From positions 28,228,001 to 28,292,000 of the forward strand of contig JBAIAC010000033.1 in NCBI GenBank assembly GCA_037349315.1: a stretch of 64,000 nucleotides of DNA, given 5' to 3'. The notes beneath the pieces are model-generated. The model did not search any database, was not told the DNA's origin, and saw only the letters and a list, made by a program, of their open reading frames with translations. The position numbers were made by a program, and so were the translations under genes. Positions 44,758-54,524 of the stretch are shown here, piece after piece; the stretch's first letter is position 1; each line of letters begins with the position of its first letter. The stretch comes from Chelydra serpentina (Eukaryota > Chordata > Testudines > Chelydridae).

Positions 44758-45228
44758 ATGGATTTGGATAGATCGTCTGTCTGGGGATCCCTGAAACAAA
44801 AAACCAGGCCTTTGTTACAAAACTTCAACATAAAGATGATGAAGAAAAGCTCTAGAAAAATGATGGCTAGAAGGCAAAGGCATTCCTTGGACCGACGCCT
44901 CAGTGTATCTGTGCCTGACATACTGGAGAGTGAGTCTTTCACAGATGAAGAAACTACTTATTCAAGTTCCCAGGCCTTGTCCACCTATATCCCCAGCACT
45001 CTTTCCAGCTCAGTCATGGCTCTCAAGAGCAGCAGCCCTTCTTTGAAACGGGCAGGAGAGGACCTGCAATGGAGACAGCAGGAGGCTGTGCACACAGAGA
45101 TCAACATTACTGAAACAGAAACGGAAGTCATGTGTGGATCAGAACCCAGACGGAAATCCAGCATTGACCTCTTTGCGTTGCTTCAGAGAGCACGCCTGAG
45201 TGGTGATCTGACAGAAGAAATGATTGAG
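44758..45228 (+). CDS. MCTP2: MCTP2 start-codon exon (residues 1-157)
   Basis: This exon encodes the N-terminal cytosolic segment of multiple C2 and transmembrane domain-containing protein 2. MCTP2 is a Ca2+-binding, membrane-anchored protein of the ER and endosomal system, normally around 880 residues, with three C2 domains and two C-terminal membrane spans. The start MDLDRSSVWGSLKQKTRPLL and the basic motif LDRRLSVSVPDIL at about residues 44-56 match what I know of vertebrate MCTP2. The rest is low-complexity, Ser/Glu-rich and probably disordered. The ATG has G at -3 and G at +4 and follows an in-frame stop. The donor GAG|GTAAGG at 45228/45229 ends the exon in phase 0 after 157 codons. Reading on past the donor gives only a short intronic extension. 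Fast divergence in the Ser-rich part is normal for this family. Confidence 0.93.
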
Positions 45229-46075
45229 GTAAGGGGGATTTTGGATAAGAAAGGGTAAGTAACCATATCAGAGTTTGCATTCTCTTTTTTATTTGGCTTG
45301 GTTATGAAGGGATGGATAAAGGTTAAAAATATTTTTTTACTGACCTCAAATTTATCTTGTATAACGTGTGAATAAATCCTATTACAAATTTTCGCTTTCA
45401 TATACCGGAAAGCTCTAAATGCCACATTGGAACATTGTTCTATTATCTGGCTTTGGCAAGTGCACGATAATTTTAAAGGCAAGTTTTTGAAGGTTCTCAA
45501 AAGAATGATCCCTTGATTCAAAAGCGTTTGAAGGCTTCTGACCTTCAAAATATGTTGCTCTCTGAAACATTTGGTGTAATACTTTCTTTGTTATCATAAT
45601 ATACTGGTTTCATCAGATAGCAAAGACCCACCCAAACCAGATTGAACAGTAGAGTGGAAGGGAGAGCACGGTAAACTCTGCCTGAAATATGAGCTAACAG
45701 AAATAACTTGATGGAGTACAGTGAACTTGTTGGATCCTGCTCAGGAATTTCATTCAGGTTTTCATTACAGGATGATCTATCTGGTTAAAAGCACAGACAA
45801 AAGGGTTTTCTAATACTCCCATTTAATACTCATGGAAAGGAGAGACTACCACTGACTGCAGTCAGGCACAGTACTGGCAGGAGGCATGTGAACTTTGTCA
45901 ATGTAGCTCTGCCATGGTTATTCAGTCCTCATTTGCATTATCACCTGCCTACCCTGAGAGGGGCAAGATAGTGGAATTGCATGGCAGATTTGTAATATGG
46001 ACAGCAATCCATGAGTAGAGCTAGTTGTCATAAATATTCCAAAATTTCATTTAGTTGAAGCACAAATATTGACAG
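45229..46075. other. MCTP2 intron 2, left part
   Basis: AT-rich intronic sequence directly after the exon donor. No repeat or RNA gene was recognised. Confidence 0.5.
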
Positions 46076-46850
46076 ATTCATAGATTTAAAGGCCAGAAGG
46101 GACAATTGTGATCATTTAGTTTGACCTCCTATATAGCACAGGCCATAGAACTTCCCCAAAGAAATTCCTAGAGTAGATCTTTTAGTAAAACATCCAATCT
46201 TGATTTAAAAAATGTAAGTGATGGCGAACCCACCACGATCCTTGGTAAATTGTTCCAGTGGTTCATTACTCTTACTGTTAAAAATTTTCGCCTTCTTTCC
46301 AATCTGAATTTGTCTAGCTTCAGTTTCCAGCCATTGGATCATGTTATACCTTCCTCCCCTAGATTGAAAAGCCTGTTATTAAATACTTGTTCCCTATGTA
46401 GACAGTCATCAAGGCTTTGTCTACACTAGCACTTTTGTCGGTAAATCTTTTGATGGTCAGGGATGTGAAAAAAACACCCCCTGACTGACATTAAATTTCA
46501 CTGACAAAAGCACAGGTGTGGACAGCAGTATACCAGCGGGACATGCTCTCTCACCGACATAGCTACTGCCGCTCATTGCGGGTGGTTTAATTATGCCAGC
46601 AGGAGAGCTCTCTCCCGTCGGCATAGACCGGTTACATGGGAGACCTTACAGCGGCGCAGCTGCAGCGGTACAGCTGTGCTGCTGTAAGATCTGTAGTGTA
46701 GACATAGCCCAAGTCAGCCCTTAACCACCTTTTTGTTAAGTGAAATAAATTGACCTCTTTGAGTCTATTACTAAGGCATGTTTCTAATTCTGTCATCATT
46801 CTCGTGGCTCTTCTCTGAACCCTCTCCAGTTGCACAGAGACTATAGTTTC
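46076..46850 (-). mobile_element. Old CR1-type LINE 3' region, split by a MITE
   Basis: The left part starts GATTCATAGATTTAAAGGCC, AGAAGGGACAATTGTGATC and continues to 46409 (minus-strand CR1 tail and end of coding region). The right part, 46713-46850, resumes in register with TCAGCCCTTAACCACC and CTCGTGGCTCTTCTCTGAAC. The MITE at 46413-46709 fills the gap. The coding frame is broken. Confidence 0.8.
46413..46709. mobile_element. MITE with GTCTACACT termini
   Basis: The ends GGCTTTGTCTACACTAGC and GTAGTGTAGACATAGCC are inverted repeats. They are flanked by CAA on both sides (46410-46412 and 46710-46712), a 3-bp duplication compatible with PIF/Harbinger-like transposition. It inserted in a CR1 that reads continuously once the MITE is ignored. 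Confidence 0.85.
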
Positions 46851-46904
46851 AACAAAGTTTTTGTCAGTAAGGATTGTGTGTGTGCGCTCTGACCAACCAA
46901 CCAA

Positions 46905-47075
46905 CTCATTCTGTAGCCTGGTGGATAGGATACTGGACTGGTATGGGGGAGATCTAGGTTGAAGTCCTTGCTTTGCCTGATACTGAGTGATCTGGGATGA
47001 AGAACTTGGCTCTCAATCAGCCAGAACAGGGACTTGAACCTGGGTCTTTCACATCCCCAAGCAGAATCTCCTCTT
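46905..47075. mobile_element. Palindromic tRNA-like SINE
   Basis: The left half has a box A-like TAGCCTGGTGGATAGGATAC and a box B-like TAGGTTGAAGTCC on the + strand. The right half has the same arrangement inverted (GGGACTTGAACCTGGGTCT is a reversed box B context). So two tRNA-like heads face each other across about 60 bp. I recognise it as a repeat found across amniotes, with both heads worn. Confidence 0.6.
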
Positions 47076-48683
47076 CGCAACCCTTTTCCAGTAATGAGAA
47101 GCTCAGGTTGTGATCCAAAAATGGATCAACACAATTCCATTTTCATGAAGACATTCAAAAGGTTTGTTTTAGTTCCAACACAGAATGAGATTTTGTTTTG
47201 TTTTGAAACCTCTAAAGTTGCTGCAAAACAGAATTGGTATCCTCCGGTCAGCTCTAGCCGTGAGGGACTGCTGCCGAATAGTGACCCTGCTCGCCTGTGT
47301 CTGAATCCGTGTGTGAGCCCGAGTCTGTGAAGGTGCGATGAGACAAAGGGATTCAGTTAGAGAAAATTAGGCACAGGAGACAAGAGTAGAGAGGAAGGCA
47401 GGGCAGACTGTGTGCTTAAAGCAAATTGTGTAGAAACAAAAATATTTCCTGTCCTAAACCCAAGAACATAGAGGAACCCTAAAATATGCCATAATCTAAT
47501 TGCCCCTTTTTGCATGTCGATGAGTGATGGAAGCAAATGTTACTTGGGAACTTGTAGGAAACCAGAGAAGTGGAGAATTGGGCATGAAATGACAATTTTG
47601 CGTCTTGTCTAAAAAGAGGGTTTTTAAAATTGATTTATAAGGCAAATCCTGCCCCTCACTTCTGTGGTAGCTGTGGCTTCTGTGGCAACTGACTACATGC
47701 AGCTGCCTCTGTGTGTGAGGACTCTCGGGTAGATTTTCACGCTCACTCCGTGTGTGGAAGTCGGCAGTCAGTGTGTGCCAAAAAGCTGGAGGTGGGGCCA
47801 GAGGCTTTGCTGCTATTCAGGTCCCCTCCATCTCCCACTTACAGAACGAAGGAGCTGGGTCCACAGAGGCTGTTGCAGCCTTGCACAACAGTACTGCTGA
47901 GTGCTGGCCATGAAGTGGCTCCATGATCTCTGTGTATCATGGAGGGAGAATTCCTCCCTGCCCCTGACATTGGGAGCAGTGCTCAGTTCAATGTTTAGGC
48001 TATGTACTGCACTCTTGAATTTGGGCCTTTTTTTATTCCCAATGCAGAGAGGGTTTGTTTTCTTTAATATTTAAAAAATGTAGCTTAAGATGCTTGTTTA
48101 ACCATACACAACATTAATGAGAATGGAACTTTACTATGGATCTCTGACCCATAACTCCACAATTGTAGCTTGGGCATAGTTGTATGCCTGATTCCAAAAG
48201 CTGCCCTCTGATGAATGCTACAGCTTTGAGAGTAGAACTTAGCCTCCACTGTGGTTTCTGCGGAGCAAAGAAGACAAGGGTTTTGCATGGTTTCCAAACT
48301 GTAGTCCCAGTATGGTAGAGATGGAATAATAATGTTTAAAGTACAGTTGACTTTTATTTTAAAATTTAATTTTGAAGAGGTAGGTAGGAGCAGCAACTGT
48401 AAACACAAGTTTTTTAAAACAAACACAATAGATGGAAGTGGTTCTATTTAAAAACAAACAAACAAAAAACCACAAATAAAAAAAGCAAATATTGTATCTG
48501 AACAGGTTAAACGTTTTTTATGTGATACTGAGAATTTAATTGCAGCTATTGTGGTATTTGTAAAGGTGGAGGTGCAATTGTGTGTCTGCAGGTGAGAATA
48601 GGGAGTTACATATTTGTAATCAACTGCTTTAGGGTACAATTTCTTACGTAAATTCCTAAGCCTCACCCAACACTGCAGCATTC
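47076..48683. other. MCTP2 intron 2, nothing recognised
   Basis: Unique-looking intronic DNA. Open frames up to about 142 codons lack domains or flanking splice sites. A purine-rich AAACAAACAAAC stretch near 48450-48480 is simple sequence. Confidence 0.45.
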
Positions 48684-48691
48684 CTTTAGGT

Positions 48692-49020
48692 CGGTGGTTC
48701 TCAACTGTGGTCCACCGCTTCTTCAGGGAAAGCCCCTGGCGCGCCGGGCCGGTTTGTGTACCTGCTGCATCTGTAGGTTTGGCCGGTCGCGGCTCCCACT
48801 GGCCGCGGTTCGCCGCTCCAGGCCAATGGGGGCTGCGGGACGCGGCGTGGGCTGAGGGATGTGCTGTCTGCTGCATCCCGCAGCCCCCATTGGCCTGGAG
48901 CGGTGAACCGCGGCCAGTGGGAGCCGTGACCAGACGAACCTGCGGACGCGGCAGGTCAACAAACCGGCTCGCCAGGGGGCTTACCCTGGCGAGCCGTGTG
49001 TCAAAGGTTGCCGATGCCTG
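48692..49020. mobile_element. Chimeric GC-rich foldback hAT element
   Basis: Left terminus CGGTGGTTCTCAACTGTGG belongs to the CAGTGGTTCTCAAC class. Right terminus AAAGGTTGCCGATGCCTG belongs to the CAGGNATCGGCAACC class. The interior carries the GCCAATGGGGGCTGCGGG palindrome. The flanking 8-mers differ: CTTTAGGT (48684-48691) and GTCTAGAA (49021-49028), though each fits the TA-centred target pattern. Confidence 0.8.
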
Positions 49021-49028
49021 GTCTAGAA

Positions 49029-50204
49029 TGTGGTTTAGCCCCCATCCAAATGGTTGTCATGCTTGCAATTAAAAATCATTGTAGCTGACATTGTGACAGT
49101 TCCTTAGAGCTGTTCCAAATCCATTGCCAGGGCGTTAAATGTTCTGCAGCCACAGAATCCAACCCAAGCCACAGAAATGTTCTCCAGAATTTAAGCTTTC
49201 AATTTAAAACAAACAAAAAATCTATCCCTTATGGTTGCAGAGATAAGTTTCCAAGTGTAAGACAAGTGCTAAACTAATGCAGTGTTGTGTTCCTGAAATC
49301 TGTCCATTAAACGATAGCTTGGAGAGGTGAGAACTACCCCATTTATTGTAAATAGCTATATTGTTAGCTATTTCACTGCTGTTCATTCTAGCAGAAACAT
49401 CCAGTCCCACAATCCCAAACAGTGACAAAATCCCTGATTTTCCCTGCTGTAGATATCACAATTTAGGGTTGGTTTACATGAGAAAAGTTGGGGAAATGGT
49501 ATAACCGAGACATTTTATAATTGCACTATAAAGTTGTAACAACTTAAGCAGATATACATGAGGGATATATTTACTGTCACAACTGAATAGTGAGTTCTAA
49601 AATGCCTAACCTGTCCTGGCTGGAGTAATTCTCATTATTACTTTTATTATCATATTGTACTTTGTCATTCATTATTTAAAGTAGTACAATCAAATAATAG
49701 TATCCTCTTAGAATGTAACTTTAGCTTGTACTAACTTTAGCAGTGCCAGTTTAAAAAACCATTAGCTAGACGCATAACTTTAGACAATGGGCAGATGAAG
49801 GTCGTTTATTTTCAAATGTATTTTTAGTTATATCTGTAAAATAACTTAAAATTTGCATGAAAATAAATGCAGTTCCAACTATGATACCAATAGCAATTAT
49901 GGAGTCAAATATTAGTGAGTTCCATACATGATTGTCATCGGTAAACATAAATGCCAAAATAATTAGAAAAATAAATTCCCTTTCTTAATAAAAGAGGAAA
50001 ACAAACTTAATCACATATTTTAAAATTATGTTTTTAGTTAGACAATTGACTAAAATAGAGTAGATAATGGCAGTAATACAGAGTGTGTCGGTTAGAGAAA
50101 GTAAGCGGATTTTATTAATTTTTATTTATCTCTACAAAAGATAGTGTACAAAGTATCAAACATGTGTTTCTGATATCTATGTTAAAGCTCCAGAACTGAT
50201 ACCT
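49029..50204. other. MCTP2 intron 2, nothing recognised
   Basis: AT-rich sequence with no supported gene, RNA or bounded repeat up to the CR1 insertion. Confidence 0.45.
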
Positions 50205-50227
50205 CAAGGCTTGGGATTGGGAATATT

Positions 50228-50893
50228 TTGCTCTATAAACTGTTCAGGAAGGATAGGCAGGGCAGAAAAGGTGGGGGAGTTGCGTTGTATGTAAGAGAGC
50301 AGTATGACTGCTCAGAGCTCCAGTATGAAACTGCAGAAAAACCTGAGAGTCTCTGGATTAAATTGAGAAGTGTGAGCAACAAGGGTAATGTCGTGGTGGG
50401 AGTCTGCTACAGACCACCAGACCAGGGGGATGAGGTGGACGAGGCTTTCTTCCAGCAACTAACAGAAGTTGCTAGATCACAGGCCCTGGTTTTCATGGGT
50501 GACTTTAATCACCCCGATATCTGCTGGGAGAGCAATACAGCGGTCCACAGACAATCCAGGAAGTTTTTGGAAAGTGTAGGGGACAATTTCCTGCTGCAAG
50601 TGCTGGAGGAACCAACTAGGGGAAAAGCTCTTCTTGACCTGCTGCTCACAAACAGGGAAGAAATAGTAGAGGAAGCAATAGTGGATGGGAACCTGGGAGG
50701 CAGTGACCATGAGATGGTCGAGTTCAGGATCCTGACACAAGGAAGAAAGGAGAGCAGTAGAACAGAGACCCTGGACTTCAGAAAAGCAGACTTCGACTCC
50801 CTCAGGGAACTGATGGGCAAGGTCCCCTGGGAGAATAACATGAGGGGGAAAGGAGTCGAGGAAAGCTGGCTGTATTTAAAGAATCCTTATTGA
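50228..50893 (+). pseudogene. CR1 endonuclease region (5' truncated)
   Basis: This frame encodes most of the apurinic endonuclease-like domain that nicks target DNA for LINE integration. [12 protein letters not shown] lies near residue 58, [14 protein letters not shown] near residue 87, and the GSDHEMVEF motif near residue 158. The nominal start methionine lies inside the domain, so the true start has been lost by 5' truncation. The frame ends at TGA 50891-50893. There a shortened T run near 50876-50879 shifts it away from the downstream frame, consistent with a single-base loss in an ancestrally continuous ORF2. It overlaps the next frame by a few bases. It is not a host gene. Confidence 0.9.
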
Positions 50894-52836
50894 GGTTGCA
50901 GGAACAAACCATCCCGATGTGTAGGAAGAAAAGCAAATATGGCAGGCGACCAGCTTGGCTTAACAGTGAAATCCTTGCTCGTCTTAAACACAAAAAAGCA
51001 GCTTACAAGAAGTGGAAGATTGGACTAATGACCAGGGAGGAGTATAAAAGTATTGCTCAGGCATGCAGGAGTGAAATTAGGAAGGCCAAATCACACTTGG
51101 AGTTGCAGCTAGCTGGAGATGTTAGGAGTAACAAGAAGGGTTTCTTCGGGTATGTTGGCAACAAGAAGAAAGTCAAGGAAAGTGTGGTCCCCTTGCTGAA
51201 TGAGGGAGGGAACCTAGTGACCGAGGATGTGGAGAAAGCTAGTGTACTCAATGCTTTTTTTGCCTCTGTCTTCACAGACAAGGTCAGCTCCCAGGCGGCT
51301 GCACTCCGCAGCACGGTATGGGGAGGAGGTGACCAGCCCTCTGTGGAGAAAGAAATAGTTCGGGACTATTTAGAAAAGCTGGACGAGCACAAGTCCATGG
51401 GGCCGGATGCACTGCATCCGAGGGTGCTAAAGGAGTTGGCCGATGAGATTGCAGAGCCATTGGCATTATCTTTGAAAAATCATGGCAATCGGGGGAGGTC
51501 CTGGAAAAAAGCTAATGTAGTGGCCACCTTTAAAAAAGGGAAGAAGGAAGATCTGGGGAACTACAGGCCAGTCAGTCTCACCTCAGTCCCTGGAAAAATC
51601 ATGGAACAGGTCCTCAAGGAATCAATTCTGAACCACTTAAAGGAGGGGAAAATGATCAGGAACAGTCAGCATGGATTCACCAAGGGCAAGTCATGCCTGA
51701 CTAACCTAATTGCCTTCTATGATGAGATAACCGGCTCTGTGGATGAGGGGAAAGCAGTGGATGTGCTATTTCTTGACTTTAGCAAAGCTTTTGATACAGT
51801 CTCCCACAGTGTTCTTGCCAGCAAGTTAAAGAAGTATGGGCTGGATGAATGGACGGTAAGCTGGATAGAAAACTGGCTAGATGGTCGGGCTCAAAGGGTA
51901 GTGATCGATGGTTCCATGTCTAGTTGGCAGCCGGTATCAAGTGGAGTGCCCCAAGGGTCGGTGCTGGGGCCGGTTTTGTTCAATATCTTCATTAACGATC
52001 TGGAGGATGGTGTGGACTGCACCCTTAGCAAGTTTGCAGATGACACTAAACTGGGAGGAGTGGTAGATATGCTGGAGGGTAGGGATAGGATACAGAGGGA
52101 CCTCGACAAATTAGAGGATTGGGCCAAAAGAAATCTGATGAGGTTCAACAAGGACAAGTGCAGAGTTCTGCACTTAGGACGGAAGAATCCCATGCACTGC
52201 TACAGACTAGGGACCGAATGGCTGGGCAGCAGTTGTGCAGAAAAGGACCTAGGGGTTACGGAGGACGAAAAGCTGAATATGAGTCAACAGTGTGCCCTTG
52301 TTGCCAAGAAGGCTAATGGCATTTTGGGTTGTATAAGTAGGGGCATTTCCAGCAGATCGAGGGACGTGATTATTCCCCTCTATTCGGCACTGGTGAGGCC
52401 TCATTTGGAGTACTGTGTCCAGTTTTGGGCCCCACACTACAAGAAGGATGTGGATGAATTGGAAAGAGTCCAGCGGAGGGCAACAAAAATGATTAGGGGA
52501 CTGGAGCACATGACTTATGAGGAGAGGCTGAGGGAACTGGGATTGTTTAGCCTGCAGAAGAGAAGAATGAGTGGGGATTTGATAGCTGCTTTCAACTACC
52601 TGAAAGGGGGTTCCAAAGAGGATGGATCTAGACTGTTCTCAGTGGTAGAAGATGACAGAACAAGGAGTAATGGTCTCAAGTTGCAGTGGGGGAGGTTTAG
52701 GTTGGATATTAGGAAAAACATTTTCACTAGTAGGGTGGTGAAGCACTGGAATGGGTTACCTAGGGAGGTGGTGGAATCTCCTTCCTTAGCGGTTTTTAAG
52801 GTCAGGCTTGACAAAGCCCTGGCTGGGATGATTTAG
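50890..52836 (+). pseudogene. CR1 reverse transcriptase region, long open frame
   Basis: About 648 codons stay open. RT motif A reads [13 protein letters not shown], motif B reads [15 protein letters not shown], and the catalytic motif C reads FADDTKLGG. Upstream are [13 protein letters not shown] and [14 protein letters not shown], and near the C-terminus [14 protein letters not shown]. All catalytic Asp residues are present. Just before WKKANVV the sequence is shorter and scrambled compared with the usual CR1 pattern, suggesting compensating small indels. There is no proper start codon because the frame is separated from the endonuclease part only by the upstream frameshift. It could act neither autonomously nor as a host gene as it stands. 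Confidence 0.92.
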
Positions 52837-52928
52837 TTGGGTTTGGTCCTGCTTTGAGCAGGGGGTTGGACTAGATGACCTCCTGAGGTCCCTTCCAACC
52901 CTGAGATTCTATGATTCTATGATTCTAT

Positions 52929-53605
52929 ATCTCCTGTTTGTTTTAAATTTACATATAAACTTTAAACGTGGCTTTAATTGGAGTTTGTATATATTTTTTC
53001 TTTCTTTATATAACAATTAGATACAGTGCTCCTGTCAGCTAACTCCTAAGTTATTATCTGCAAAACTAGAGTTTTCAGGTGCCTAAGCAGTCCCTGGAAT
53101 CATGGCTAAAATTTCCTCCCAGCTCCCCAAAATCTGAAATGATGCACCAGGTGAGCCAGGAGTGGCCAGAGGGCTGCAAGAGGGCCGTGGGCTCTGGCGA
53201 GATGCAGCCCTAGTGTGACAGTGCAAAGCCCGCCTTGAGGCACATGCCAAGCATCAGGCACCACAAGCCACAGCAGCAGCGCAGAAGGGTGGCAATACTC
53301 CATATACCATGCCACCCTTACTTTTACGCTGCCGGCGGTAGTGTTGCCTTCAGAGCTGGGTGCCCGGCTAGCACCCGCCAGTATCAGGCCAGTGCTTAAT
53401 TTGTGCCAGGGCTGAGCTCTGGCATCTTTCATTACAAATTAAACACTGGGGGAGGCAGTGGGGCCCAGAGGTGATGGGGGTGGGGTGGGGAATCCCAGAG
53501 AGCCCGTGGGGGCCAGGAGTGATGGCGGGGGCGGGGGGGGGGGGAATACAAGTTTGCCCAGGGTGCCATTTTCCCTAAAACCAGCCCTATTCTTATGCTC
53601 TAAAA
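52929..53605. other. MCTP2 intron 2, short repeat pieces
   Basis: Mixed sequence. A 59-bp mini-hAT remnant with both ends (CAGTGCTTAATTTGTGCC to TACAAATTAAACACTG) is at 53390-53448, followed by a G-rich stretch at 53525-53545. The rest was not recognised. Confidence 0.5.
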
Positions 53606-54516
53606 CAGGGGTGGGGAATCTTTTTTTTTTTCTATCAGGGGCTATTGACACTCAGAAAAAATCAATCGCGGGCCACACACAAATAGAAAGCAAGGGTCTG
53701 ATACAAAGCCAATGCCTTTGACTACCCCGGTCTTTGGATCAGATGCTGTGATGCGGTTCTCACCATAAATCAGCCCTACCATCCCCTGGTGCTGTCGTGT
53801 GGTCTTCTCTGAATTCCCCCCGGTTTGTCAGTGTATTTCTGGGGGGCCCAGAACTGAGTGCAAGATCCCCGGGAGCGTGGGGGAGGGTTCCTCCCCAGAA
53901 CTGGACCGAGAGGGGCTGTCCTCTCCCTCTTTCGCAGTGGGCGGCCCAGTGATGTAGCCAGGACGGGACACTTGGGTGGGCCCCGACTTCAGTGGGTGGG
54001 AAATGGCAGGGAGAGCGGGGGGCAGGAGGGTTTGTGGCCGCCTCCCATCCACCCCCTCCAGACAGCCTTGCGGGGGGGCGATGGATATTCTGGGCAGCGG
54101 CGCCCCAGGCGCTCACTCAGCTCCGAGAAGAGATGCCGCTATCCAGTGGCAATGGCCTGGCTCCCCAAGCGGCAGGCCTACCTTTTTTGAGCATTCCTCT
54201 GTCGCTGCTGGGCTACCCGCTTGCTCGCCTGCCCCCCTCCCAGCGGCAGATTAGCCACTGGGTCAAGGGAGCATGCTCAGGAGCCCCAGCCAATTGGGGG
54301 CCCCTGGAAAAATGGGTGCCCCTACCCGCTCTGACCCCGCTGCCCGGTGCTCCTGCCAGTGAATGAGGTCAGGGCGTGTGGGGGCTTGCCTCGACCCCAC
54401 TCCTCGGCTGGAGCGCCAGGGCAGAGCGGGGTGAGCCCCCGTCCCCGCTCCGTGGGCCGGATGAAATTAAGCAAAGGGCTGGATCCGGCACGTGTGTCAT
54501 AGGTTCCCCATCCCTG
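53606..54516. mobile_element. 911-bp non-autonomous hAT element
   Basis: The ends CAGGGGTGGGGAATCTTTTT and AGGTTCCCCATCCCTG are inverted repeats. The perfect 8-bp CTCTAAAA duplication is at 53598-53605 and 54517-54524. The interior is GC-rich and gives several overlapping chance frames on both strands. No transposase motif was seen. Confidence 0.92.
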
Positions 54517-54524
54517 CTCTAAAA

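Larger units (their letters stand above)
50205..52928 (+). mobile_element. Young 5'-truncated CR1 LINE
   Basis: One continuous insertion in sense with MCTP2. It comprises part of the endonuclease domain, a complete-looking reverse transcriptase, and a short 3' UTR ending TCCAACCCTGAGATTCTATG plus two more ATTCTATG repeats, typical of CR1. The 5' border near 50205-50228 is approximate. Low decay of both frames marks it as one of the youngest insertions here. Confidence 0.93.

Noticed and set aside
45183..45548. Minus-strand 121-codon frame overlapping the MCTP2 exon
   Set aside because: It is antisense to a well-supported coding exon and extends into intron, with no independent evidence.
53760..54366. 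Several 90-124 codon frames on both strands
   Set aside because: Contained in the 911-bp hAT element. They are overlapping frames in GC-rich DNA with no transposase motif.
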